Source of the DNA: an uncultured Acidobacteriota bacterium | Lineage (GTDB): Bacteria; Acidobacteriota; Terriglobia; Bryobacterales; Bryobacteraceae | DNA length: 43,281 nt | Direction: 5' to 3' | Assembly: GCA_902825945.1 (NCBI GenBank) | Contig: CADECY010000082.1 | Coordinates: forward strand, 1 to 43,281 | In this document: in pieces, positions 24,037 through 31,924 of the stretch | Numbering within the stretch: position 1 is the first letter of the stretch | How the letters are laid out: each line of letters starts with the position of its first letter | Notes under the pieces: model-generated | What the model was told of the DNA's origin: nothing | The model's input: the letters and a program-made list of their open reading frames with translations, nothing else | The model's database searches: none | Translations under genes and position numbers: made by a program

Positions 24037-26547
24037 TCAGGTGTGTCCGAACTGGGCTCGCTTCGGCGCCCGGTAGCGGACGTCCAGTTCAGGTGTGTCC
24101 AGAGGCTGGTGGCCGCGAATCTTGGACTCCAGGCACCGCTCCAGTATCCCGCTCACCAGCAGCGTTCGTTCCACCGGATAGGGCGCGATGCCGGTCTGGA
24201 TCATTTCCTCGATTCCCGCACCGAGGCAAGCCGAGTAGGTGACGTTGGGTCCCGGTCCCATGAAGAATTGCGTGGATGTGATTGAGCCATTCACGCGTCC
24301 AGCGAACAGAAAGTTCGAAAGCGCGCCGTTCAACCACAGCAGCGTGACGCGCAACCCATCGCGATACTCGATCACGTATGCCGCCGGGTTGGGAACCAGC
24401 CGGGGCAGTTCGCCATTCCGCGTCAGATCCTGCGTTCGGCCGTCCTCGAGCGTCAATCCCCGAAGCGAAGTGGCGTTGGAGAGCGCCGCTTCGAGCAGGC
24501 GCTCGGACCACAGTCCGGACTTGCCCGCCGCCCAAACCGCATCGCCTTCGATCAGTTGTACCCGCTTCACGCCCGTCTCTCCGCCACGCCGCCGTTCCAC
24601 CATGCACTGGAGCCCTTCGAGTGCGTGAAAGTCGTGCGCGTCGGACGATCCGGTGCCCACCATCAGGGCCTCCTCGACCCGGCAATCCAACGGAAGTTCG
24701 ATCGAGGGCAAGCGCCATGTCACCGGCACCGATGATCCGGCCAGCATCGGGAAGCGCAGTTCACGCGCGGCTTCGACCATCTTTTTCGCCTTCTCGAAGC
24801 TGTAGGAAAGGTGCTTGTCGTTGAACACCGGCACGGCGCGGCCGTCTTTGCGAAACACCTCCGTCACCTGTTGAAAGAACTCGTAGCGCGGATAGAGAAC
24901 TTGTCCTTTGTCGTTGCGCGGGTAGTTGCCGTGCTCGCCGATGATCAGGACGGCGTCCACCGCGAGTTTGTCCCCTCCGCGGCGAAGCGCCTCGGCGATC
25001 GTCGAGTAGATAGTGAATCCGGATTCGCGGGCGCGCCTTCCGCTGTCGTCGTTCTCGGGCTTCTGATCGACATAGAGCGAGACGACATCGACCGCCGGCT
25101 TGTGCCAGCGGCCGTTCTCCGGATAGCCGGCGATGAGCCGGTCACCGATGTGCTGCGAGTGAGAAAGATAGGTCCAGATCGTGGCGACGATGGCGACACG
25201 CTTCCGCGTTCCGGTCACCGGAATGTTGCGTCCACCGTAGCCCGGAGCCGAGGGCGGGAACGTCCGCGCTCCCCAATAGAAAGGCTCGCGGGGCGCCTGA
25301 TAGCGAATCGCCAGATGCGGAGTTTCGATGCGTTTCTGTCCTTGCCAGAGCGACTCGACACCGGCTGCCGTGAGTCCGGTGGTGAGGAGCGTGCGCTCGA
25401 CAGGATAAACGGGCTTGCCGGTGAGGAACAGCTTCTCGATTGCATAGGCCAGCGGATTGAAGAAAGGCGCTTCCGTGCCGCCGTTATCGACTCCGCGCCC
25501 AGGCAGCAGGAAGTAGGCCGATAGCGGCTCCTTCTGCCCCTTGATCCGCGCGGCGAAGTGAAAGGGATTCGCGAGCCCTTCGAGCAGCAGCATCGCCGCC
25601 TTCAGCCCATCTCGATACTCGATTCGGTAGGCAACCGGATTCGGGACCAGCTTCGGAATCTCGTCGAGCGTGGGAAGAACATGATTGAAGCCCTTGCGCG
25701 GCTGCCCGAGATCGTGACTGCGGCACAGACACGCTTCGAACAGTTCCGGATCCCAACCGCCCGCCGCGAACGAACCGGCGCGCATCGCCTTCCATACCGC
25801 ATCGCCCTTGATTGCGTGAATGGCGGCCACCCCGGTCTCGCCGCCCCGCCGGCGTTCGATCATGCACTGCAGCGATTCGAGCACGTGGAAATCGTAGCTG
25901 TCCACGCCGCCGACTCCGATTGTCACCGCCTCTTCGATCTCCGCGCCTAGCGGAACATCGACATCCGGAATGCGGAACGCGAGCGGCACCGACGATCCGG
26001 CCATGAACGGGAAGCCCATGTCACGAGCCGTCTCCGCCATCTCGCGGGCCCATTCCCAGTTCCAGGAAAGGTGCTTGTCGTTGAACACGGGTACCGAGCG
26101 CCCGCTGGCGCGGAACACGTCCACGATCTGGCGGAAGAACTCGTAACGCGGATAAAGCGTCTGCCCCTTCTCGTTCACCGGATACTTGCCATGCTCTCCG
26201 ATGAGAATGACTCCGTCCACCGCGAGACTGCTGCCGCCGAGGGTCAGCGCCTCGGGAATCGTCTTGTAGATCTTCATCGACGGGAACCGCGTGGCGCGCT
26301 CGCGGCTCAGGTCGTTGGGGCCCACCTGATCGGCGTAGAGCGACACCAGATCCACTGCGGGCCGATGGTGGCGGTTGTTCCAGCCATAGCCGTCGAGAAA
26401 GCGGTCCACGATGTGCTGCGCGTGCGACCACTTCCTGTATTCCGTCACCACCGCGGCGATCTTCGGCCGCTTCGGCCCAGAGCGTTGCGCGGCCGCGACA
26501 CCCGCGCCGAACAGTTCTCGTCGTGAGATCGTGGGATCGGGCTTCAT
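24037..26547 (-). CDS. Tat-exported protein made of two fused, homologous ~400-aa halves (836 aa)
   Basis: A twin-arginine leader (SRRELFGAGVAAA) is followed by two homologous units, residues about 26-440 and 449-836 (second half from about position 25203 downward). Paired landmarks are KIAAVVTEYRKWSHAQHIVD / RVAIVATIWTYLSHSQHIGD, VILIGEHGKYP / VLIIGEHGNYP, LYPRYEFFRQ / LYPRYEFFQQ, VPVFNDKHLSW / VPVFNDKHLSY, PFMAGSSVP / PMLAGSSVP, CMIERRRGGETGV / CMVERRRGGETGV, VERTLL in both. Single-unit relatives in Planctomycetes and Acidobacteria are roughly the size of one half and have no established function. The N-terminal strand of each half looks Rossmann-like. No function is assigned. It follows the amidohydrolase gene by 9 nt. 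Confidence 0.78.
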   Translation of the reverse strand: MKPDPTISRRELFGAGVAAAQRSGPKRPKIAAVVTEYRKWSHAQHIVDRFLDGYGWNNRHHRPAVDLVSLYADQVGPNDLSRERATRFPSMKIYKTIPEALTLGGSSLAVDGVILIGEHGKYPVNEKGQTLYPRYEFFRQIVDVFRASGRSVPVFNDKHLSWNWEWAREMAETARDMGFPFMAGSSVPLAFRIPDVDVPLGAEIEEAVTIGVGGVDSYDFHVLESLQCMIERRRGGETGVAAIHAIKGDAVWKAMRAGSFAAGGWDPELFEACLCRSHDLGQPRKGFNHVLPTLDEIPKLVPNPVAYRIEYRDGLKAAMLLLEGLANPFHFAARIKGQKEPLSAYFLLPGRGVDNGGTEAPFFNPLAYAIEKLFLTGKPVYPVERTLLTTGLTAAGVESLWQGQKRIETPHLAIRYQAPREPFYWGARTFPPSAPGYGGRNIPVTGTRKRVAIVATIWTYLSHSQHIGDRLIAGYPENGRWHKPAVDVVSLYVDQKPENDDSGRRARESGFTIYSTIAEALRRGGDKLAVDAVLIIGEHGNYPRNDKGQVLYPRYEFFQQVTEVFRKDGRAVPVFNDKHLSYSFEKAKKMVEAARELRFPMLAGSSVPVTWRLPSIELPLDCRVEEALMVGTGSSDAHDFHALEGLQCMVERRRGGETGVKRVQLIEGDAVWAAGKSGLWSERLLEAALSNATSLRGLTLEDGRTQDLTRNGELPRLVPNPAAYVIEYRDGLRVTLLWLNGALSNFLFAGRVNGSITSTQFFMGPGPNVTYSACLGAGIEEMIQTGIAPYPVERTLLVSGILERCLESKIRGHQPLDTPELDVRYRAPKRAQFGHT

Positions 26548-26556
26548 GGATGAAGT

Positions 26557-27510
26557 CTACCTCTGGAAGAAGAGATCTTCGGCGGTCTTCGTCAGAATCC
26601 GGTGCTTGTCGGAGGCACTCAGAAAATCGGCGTGATCGCGAATGACCGCCACCGCGGCCGCATACGTGTGGGGCGGCTTCGCCTGCATGGGCGCGTCGCT
26701 CTCCCACATGCAGCGATTCGGACCGAAGGCATCCACCAGCCGGCGGATCAGCGGCAGCATGTCCAGGTACGGCGGCTGCTTCCCGCCGAGAGCATAGAAG
26801 CCTCCGAACTTGACCATCACCCGTTCATGCCGTGCCATGCGAACCAGCGCCGCAACTTCTCCTTCGTCGAACCAGCCCTGCCTCCCGATTAGGCAGAAGT
26901 GGTCGATGATCACGGGCGTTTCCGGAAAGCGCGTGCACATACGATCCAACTCCGGCAGGTCCGATGGACTCATCAGAAAGCTCAACGCCAGGTTGTGCTT
27001 CGCTCCGGCCGCGAACATCTTGCCGTAGCCCGGGTGATCCATCCATCGCGTCATCTCCGGCAGCGGTGGCCGGGTGCTCTTGCCGCGAACACGAAACGCG
27101 GTCACGCCCCTCTTGGAAAGTTCGACCATGGCCTGATCCGGGCTCGGACCGGCGGCATCGGACATCGCAGGCACGATTCCCGTTCCGCAATAGCGCCGCG
27201 GATCCGTGGCGATCAGGTCGAGAATGTAGCTGTGGTCGAGCCCATACCACGTCATCTGCACCAGATTGATACGGCGCACACCAGCGGCGTCAGCATGCAG
27301 GCGCAGTTCCTCGGCTGTGAAACTGGGCGACCAGAGATCCTTGGCCGTGAAGCCCGGGGCCAGCGGATACTTCCCGGTATCGGCGCTCCAGACATGAACA
27401 TGCGCATCGACGATTCCTGGCGCCGGAGCGGCATTGCTTTGCGCCAGAAGCGCCGCCATGGAGGCAACGCTCTGCCGCCGCGTGATCGTGCCCGTGGACT
27501 CAACGCCCAC
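26557..27510 (-). CDS. Amidohydrolase family 2 (lactonase-like) enzyme, exported (317 aa)
   Basis: The metal-site motif IVDAHVHVW (His37, His39), a mid-chain His in IIDHFCLIG and the terminal catalytic Asp in CMWESDAPM define a PF04909-type amidohydrolase. The group includes 2-pyrone-4,6-dicarboxylate and sugar lactonases, so hydrolysis of a lactone made by the oxidoreductases nearby is a sensible hypothesis. ITRRQSVASMAALLAQS near the N-terminus suggests Tat export. The start is GTG at 27510 with GGAG 8 nt upstream, and the gene begins 11 nt inside the end of the aldo/keto reductase gene, implying coupling. Confidence 0.85.
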   Translation of the reverse strand: MGVESTGTITRRQSVASMAALLAQSNAAPAPGIVDAHVHVWSADTGKYPLAPGFTAKDLWSPSFTAEELRLHADAAGVRRINLVQMTWYGLDHSYILDLIATDPRRYCGTGIVPAMSDAAGPSPDQAMVELSKRGVTAFRVRGKSTRPPLPEMTRWMDHPGYGKMFAAGAKHNLALSFLMSPSDLPELDRMCTRFPETPVIIDHFCLIGRQGWFDEGEVAALVRMARHERVMVKFGGFYALGGKQPPYLDMLPLIRRLVDAFGPNRCMWESDAPMQAKPPHTYAAAVAVIRDHADFLSASDKHRILTKTAEDLFFQR

Positions 27511-28540
27511 TGGTGTCCACTCCGCGAAGCCCGTCGCTGGCCGCGTTCAGAGCAGCCAGCGCATCGGGCGGCAGCGTGAGGCGCGTTCCGGAAAGATTGT
27601 CGTCTACATGTTCCGGACGCTCGGCACCCGCAAGCACACTCGTGACCTCTTTGTGCGAAAGCACCCACGCGACACACACCTGAGGCCGGGTCGCCTCGAG
27701 CTCGCGCGCCACCTTGTCGAGCGCATCCACCACGGGCGCCCACGGCTTGCTCCGATCCACTTCGCGCCCGGGAGCCAAGCGTCCTTCCGCGATCGGGCTG
27801 AACGCCATCAATCCGAGCCGGCCGCGGCGAATCAGCGGAAACAACTCGCCTTCCATGAAATCGCGGCGTTTGCCCGCGATGATGTTGTAGTAGTCTTCGA
27901 GGCCAGCCAGCGGTGCACGGCCTCCGCGCGAACCCAGATCCAGAAACTCGCCGATTTGCTTCGCCGAAAAATTCGAAGCGCCCCAATAGCGGATCTTGCC
28001 GGCTCGCACCAGCGAGTCCATGGTTCGAACCAGTTCCTCCGACGGCGTCTTACCGTCGGGGCTGTGATAGAGGTACAGGTCGATGTAGTCCGTTCCGAGA
28101 CGCCGGAGGCTCCCCTCCACCTGTGTCATCACGTAGTCGCGCGAGAGCGCCAAGGTGGCGGATGGTTTTCCCTCCTCGGGTTTCTGGATTGGGGAAACCT
28201 TGGTCGCGATCACCAGCTTGTCGCGCCGGCCGGCGATCGCTTTGCCGAGCGCCATCTCCGCGCCGCCCCAGCCGTAGGCGTTCGAGGTGTCGAAGAAGTT
28301 GATCCCGATGTCGAGGGCCCGGTGCAGAATCCTCTGCCCCATCGCATCGCCCGGATCGCGGGCTACCTGGCGAAACGCCGTCCCCTGACACAGCCGCGAT
28401 ACGAAAAGATCCGTGCGGCCGAAGCGAACCAGCGAGCCTTTGCGGTCACGCGGGGACTCGGTCACCTGTGCAACCGCCGCCGTCACTGCGCCAGCAGCTC
28501 CAGCGGCGGTCATCCAGGTTCTTCTCGTGATGGATTCCAT
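27500..28540 (-). CDS. Aldo/keto reductase, exported (346 aa)
   Basis: The complete AKR catalytic tetrad is visible: Asp84 in FFDTSNAYG, Tyr89, Lys114 in IATKVS, and His159 in LYLYHSPDG. A C-terminal NADP-binding stretch reads VTSVLAGAERPEHVDDN. Family members reduce aldehydes and ketones, including sugars. The leader MESITRRTWMTAAGAAGAVTAA is a twin-arginine signal, so the enzyme probably folds with NADP inside the cell and is exported. GGAGG 7-8 nt upstream fixes the start at 28540. It lies 49 nt downstream of the DJ-1-like gene and overlaps the amidohydrolase by 11 nt. Confidence 0.88.
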   Translation of the reverse strand: MESITRRTWMTAAGAAGAVTAAVAQVTESPRDRKGSLVRFGRTDLFVSRLCQGTAFRQVARDPGDAMGQRILHRALDIGINFFDTSNAYGWGGAEMALGKAIAGRRDKLVIATKVSPIQKPEEGKPSATLALSRDYVMTQVEGSLRRLGTDYIDLYLYHSPDGKTPSEELVRTMDSLVRAGKIRYWGASNFSAKQIGEFLDLGSRGGRAPLAGLEDYYNIIAGKRRDFMEGELFPLIRRGRLGLMAFSPIAEGRLAPGREVDRSKPWAPVVDALDKVARELEATRPQVCVAWVLSHKEVTSVLAGAERPEHVDDNLSGTRLTLPPDALAALNAASDGLRGVDTSGR

Positions 28541-28589
28541 CGTGCTTCCTCCACGGCACGCCCGGTCGTTTCAGGGCCTGGCCATTTGT

Positions 28590-29159
28590 TCAGCGAGCGG
28601 ACGCCAAATAGTCCTTCAGCATTCGCATCCACTCGCCAATGAAGTACGGATTGTCATGCCATGTGCGCCCGGAAACCATGTTGCCGTCGCGAACGCACCG
28701 GCCGTTCACGTAGGTTCCACCGCAGATCTCGACATCGAACTGGCACTTGGCGACTGTTGCCAGACGCCGCCCCCGGATGACATCGGCCGTCGCCACGATC
28801 TCGGCCCCGTGACAAACCACCGCGACGGGCTTCTGGGCCTCGAAGAAGTGGCGGGTGATCCGCATCAGATCTTTGTCATAGCGGAGGTATTCGGGTGCCC
28901 GCCCGCCGCTGATGAACATGCCCGCGTACTCTTCGGGGTTGACATCGCGAAAGGCAACGTCGGTGGCCCAATGGTAGCTCGGCGACTCTTTCGTGATGTC
29001 CCAGCCCGGCGGAATCTCGTGCATCACCAGATGATAGATGCGCTTTTCGGGACCGGCGACCACGGCTTCGTAGCCTTCCTCGATCACTCGCCAGATCGGA
29101 TACACCGTATCCAGAGCCTCCGAGGCATCACCAATCGGAATCAATATTTTGGGTTTCAT
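28590..29159 (-). CDS. DJ-1/PfpI-family protein (189 aa)
   Basis: The fold signature runs MKPKILIPIGDASEALD, MFISGGRAPEYLR and AVVCHGAE, with the nucleophile Cys116 followed by His117, as in PfpI/DJ-1 class I glutamine amidotransferase-like proteins (glyoxalase III, deglycase and protease-like members). There is no signal peptide, so it is cytoplasmic. The start at 29159 is preferred over an in-frame ATG at 29189 because it gives the standard family N-terminus and has AGAGAGA about 6 nt upstream. It is the first gene of the long minus-strand run, and a good promoter lies about 75 nt upstream. Confidence 0.86.
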   Translation of the reverse strand: MKPKILIPIGDASEALDTVYPIWRVIEEGYEAVVAGPEKRIYHLVMHEIPPGWDITKESPSYHWATDVAFRDVNPEEYAGMFISGGRAPEYLRYDKDLMRITRHFFEAQKPVAVVCHGAEIVATADVIRGRRLATVAKCQFDVEICGGTYVNGRCVRDGNMVSGRTWHDNPYFIGEWMRMLKDYLASAR

Positions 29160-29232
29160 CGAAATCTCTCTGATCTTCGTTGGGTTCAACTACGCGCCCA
29201 CACGGAGGCGCCGCCTTTGAGTGGCTCACCAT

Positions 29233-29261
29233 TTTATCCTCGCCGGGCGGATGTCCGCCAA
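29233..29261 (-). promoter_or_regulatory. Promoter at the head of the minus-strand locus
   Basis: TTGGCG (29261-29256), 17-nt spacer, GATAAA (29238-29233) continuing as GATAAAAT on the minus strand. A start near 29226 would give a leader of about 65-70 nt to the DJ-1-like gene. It may serve some or all genes down to the receptor. Confidence 0.5.
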
Positions 29262-29418
29262 CCGTGTATCGCCCCGCGCCGCCGGGCACATTCGATATGA
29301 CCTTCGTGCGGGACGACTCTCGCGGCCTTCCTTCCAAGGGCAGAACTGTCATCGATTGCGGAATGGCCGTACCGGACAGGGTATTGGGCCGGTCAGTCGA
29401 CGCCATCGGCGACAGTCT

Positions 29419-29426
29419 TGTATACA
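29419..29426 (+). promoter_or_regulatory. TGTATACA element upstream of the truncated receptor
   Basis: The same 8-bp palindrome as at the intact receptor promoter, here within a TTGTATACAC context 64 nt before the ATG at 29490. TATACA can again serve as the -10. No convincing -35 is seen at 16-18 nt. Confidence 0.45.
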
Positions 29427-29489
29427 CAACTGACTCGAGGTGCCCTGAAACCAAGGCGGCAAGCCGCCAGAATGGCCGCGAGGTGGATC

Positions 29490-30215
29490 ATGAATCGAAA
29501 GAGGTCTGAGAGCAGGAGCTCGAGCGTGGCGGTGACGCTGATATTCGGCGCCTTGGCGGCGATTTCGGCTCACGCACAATCCATGCAAGGATCGGTGGCC
29601 GGAGCCGTTACCGATGCCTCTGGCGCTGGGATTCCCAACGTCAAAGTGCCTGCGACGAACGAATGGACGAGTTTCACCCGGAGCACCCAGACCAACGAGT
29701 CCGGCCTGTACGAACTGCCGAACTTGGAGCCGAGCGAGTATATGGTCAAGGCCGAAGCGTCTGGGTTCAAATCGTATACGAATACGAAGGTCCGCCTGGC
29801 GAACCGCGAATCTCTTCGGATCCATATCAAGCTCGATGTCGGCGACGTGGCGCAGGAAGTCACGGTGGAAGGGCAGATTCCCGTCATCCGCACGGAAGAC
29901 GCCAAAATCGACTCGGGCATGACGTTCCAGTACCTCGATCAGAGACCCACCAACTCGGCGCACGGATTTGGCCTTACCGCGATCGAAGCAACACGGACGC
30001 TGCCGGGAGTCTACTATTCACGAGTGTTCGGCGACGACGGAACGGGAGTGATGATCACCGGTGCCCGCTCGAATCAGACGTCGGTGAACGTGATGGGCGT
30101 CAAGCAGGTCCAGTTCCAGACCTACAACGCCGCACTGTCGGCGATGGAAGAGGTGAAGATCGAGCGGTTCAACACTCCGGCCGAGTACCTGAACCCCGCG
30201 ACGGTCGAGATGACG
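29490..30215 (+). pseudogene. Truncated TonB-dependent receptor (N-terminal ~242 aa only)
   Basis: MNRKRSESRSSSVAVTLIFG with a signal sequence ending ISAHAQ, then a CarboxypepD_reg domain (GAVTDASGAGIPNVKVPATN, YELPNLEPSEYMVKAEASG) and the beginning of the plug (VGDVAQEVTVEGQIPVI, VMITGARSNQTSVNVMG, AMEEVKIERFNTPAEYLNP). Family similarity stops at ATVEMT (codon at 30213), far short of the barrel of about 800 residues. The frame continues to 30629 only because it reads the antisense strand of the neighbouring hydrolase remnant. GAGGTGG lies just upstream of the start. It is a decayed relative of the receptor at 14431-17751, with which it shares the promoter palindrome. Confidence 0.82.
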
Positions 30216-30778
30216 CTCCGTCATCCGGGCGATCTTCCCGGGCGACTGCTTCACGATCTCCCTCTGAAACGTGATGAGCGCCTGTTCCAACTCGCCGTTC
30301 CTGACCATTCCCTCAACCCTGCCGGTGACCGTGAGGTTCTCGCCAGCCGGTTCGTGCAGCGGCGGCTCGAGAGGATCAGCTTGGCGATACGGTTGGTCAG
30401 GAACGCAGCTTCGAGAGCGGCGACGCCGCCGTACGAGTGCCCGAAACGAAAACCGGTCCGGGGCGTGAACTCACGGCCGCAGCCACGTCCTCGGCCCCCT
30501 TCAACGGGCTGTCCTCAGACGGGTCGCCGCTTGCTTGGTGGCCCGCGCCGGCCCCCTCGCGCAAACCCTGAACTTCGACGCCAGGAGCGGAACATCGGCG
30601 TCCACCGGGTGCGGTCGCCGACGCCGTGAACGAAGAGCGGCGTCAGGCCAGTTCCTGCATACTCCATTCCGAGGCGCGTCCCGTTCTTAGAAATCACCAC
30701 GACCGCTTCACTCTGATCCGCAGCGGCCGCAGTTTGCCCCGGCCATGCCCCGACAACTGCGAGGCGGTGGCCCCTCAC
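30216..30778 (-). pseudogene. Alpha/beta hydrolase remnant, frameshifted and truncated
   Basis: On the minus strand the beginning reads GTRLGMEYAGTGLTPLFVHG (strand and oxyanion loop, HGVG). Further on, in other frames, come the DVAAAVSSRPGPVFV stretch, the nucleophile elbow GHSYGGVAALEAAF, and then EPPLHEPAGENLTVTGRVEG. Joining these needs at least three one-base losses, near 30576, 30443 and 30370. Similarity ends near KIARMTE at about 30216, exactly where the broken receptor ends on the other strand. The C-terminal third, with the catalytic Asp and His, is missing. The pieces together match a common acidobacterial hydrolase family of about 280 residues. It is not functional as it stands. 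Confidence 0.8.
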
Positions 30779-30855
30779 CAGTCATGAGCAAGCTCCACTG
30801 AATTCGGACGGTGCAATTGGTCACCACCTTGTAAGCAGTCATCGAAAGTAAACAG

Positions 30856-31824
30856 TCATCGGGACTCCGATTTCCGGCGCCGGCCGCTCAACGCTCTTAT
30901 GTCGATTGTCCCGGCATTGGGTCTCGCCATCGATTTGGCCCTCCGCTCCATCTGTCGGGCTTCTGATTTTCGCCCGAGGCCCTTCATGACCTCGGCATAG
31001 CCATAGAGGGTGCTGGCGAGAGCCGGCGATTCTTTGCCGAAGGTTCGCTCCAGAATTTCAGTCGCCGACTGGAGAAGGGGCACTGCTTGCCGCAATCGCC
31101 CCTCGCGCTGGTACGCGAGCGCGAGATTCGTCAGCACCAGCGCATAGTCCGGGTGCTGCGAACCGATCGTACCGGCAAACGTCGAGGCTGCCTCTCGTAG
31201 CGCCGTCTCCGCTTCCCTGTATTGGCCCTGCCGCAGATACGCGACACCGAGACCGTTCAGAATGTAACCCAAATCAGAGCGATCCTCGCAATTAGCGGAT
31301 TCGGCGAGCGCAAAAGCCCGGCGAGCGAAGCTATTCGCTTCGGCATATTGTCCGAGATCATCGTATGTGTTTGCGAGATTGTTGAGGACAGAGCAGGCGA
31401 ACTTCTGGGGAGGATTTCGGTCGAGGATCTGAACGGCACGTTCAAGCACGTCAATCGCACGTGAATACTTACCGAGCGAACGGTAAAGCGTGCCCAGTTC
31501 GTTCAAGGACTCGGCAACCGCCGGATCAAACGGCCCACGCATGCGTTCGACATGATCCAGCGCCAGCCTGTGCAGCCGCTCCGCCTCCTGAAGCCGTCCT
31601 TGCCGGTGATAAAGGGATGCCAGGTTGTAGACGGCCGTGGGCTGGGCTGGACCGGTGATCTCACGAGCACGAACAAGGTGCTCTTCGGCTTCCCGATAAA
31701 GACCCTGGTTCATGAGCTGCAAACCTCGTTCGGTCGCCGCCACCGCGTCCTTAACCGCATCCTGCGAGATCACGGCGCCGGAAAACGTAAGCGCAAGAAT
31801 GCATGCTGCTGCGATGCTCGTCAT
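30856..31824 (-). CDS. Secreted tetratricopeptide-repeat protein (322 aa)
   Basis: A signal sequence (MTSIAAACILALTFSGAVIS) precedes about six to seven TPR units spanning residues 30-290. They have the pattern Y-N-L-A-x-L-Y-x-x-Q-G-R-x-x-E-A (AVYNLASLYHRQGRLQEAE, LNELGTLYRSLGKYSRAI, LNNLANTYDDLGQYAEAN, LNGLGVAYLRQGQYREAE, LTNLALAYQREGRLRQAV). TPR arrays mediate protein-protein contacts. The C-terminus is strongly basic. AGAGGAGAAG precedes the start. It lies 100 nt downstream of the cytochrome gene on the same strand. A 9-nt direct repeat (CAGTCATCG at 30836 and 30853) overlaps the stop and may be a small duplication scar. Confidence 0.83.
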   Translation of the reverse strand: MTSIAAACILALTFSGAVISQDAVKDAVAATERGLQLMNQGLYREAEEHLVRAREITGPAQPTAVYNLASLYHRQGRLQEAERLHRLALDHVERMRGPFDPAVAESLNELGTLYRSLGKYSRAIDVLERAVQILDRNPPQKFACSVLNNLANTYDDLGQYAEANSFARRAFALAESANCEDRSDLGYILNGLGVAYLRQGQYREAETALREAASTFAGTIGSQHPDYALVLTNLALAYQREGRLRQAVPLLQSATEILERTFGKESPALASTLYGYAEVMKGLGRKSEARQMERRAKSMARPNAGTIDIRALSGRRRKSESR

Positions 31825-31924
31825 ATCACTTCTCCTCTCTGGTGGTTGAGTCTGCCGGGCGGGGTCCGTGCTCGCCCAGCTGTCGCCGAATTCAGCGAAC
31901 GCTGGTGTAGTCGCAAGTGCCCGC

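Larger units (their letters stand above)
29160..29489. other. Divergent intergenic region
   Basis: 330 nt between the DJ-1-like gene (-) and the broken receptor (+). It holds the minus-strand promoter and the plus-strand TGTATACA element listed separately. An open frame crosses it on the plus strand (29180-29509), but it has no motif I recognise and no ribosome-binding site, so it is not called. Confidence 0.5.

Noticed and set aside
29180..29509. 109-codon plus-strand frame in the divergent spacer
   Set aside because: No ribosome-binding site, no recognised motif, and it overlaps the promoter elements.
30216..30629. C-terminal continuation of the truncated receptor frame
   Set aside because: It reads the antisense strand of the alpha/beta hydrolase remnant, not receptor sequence.
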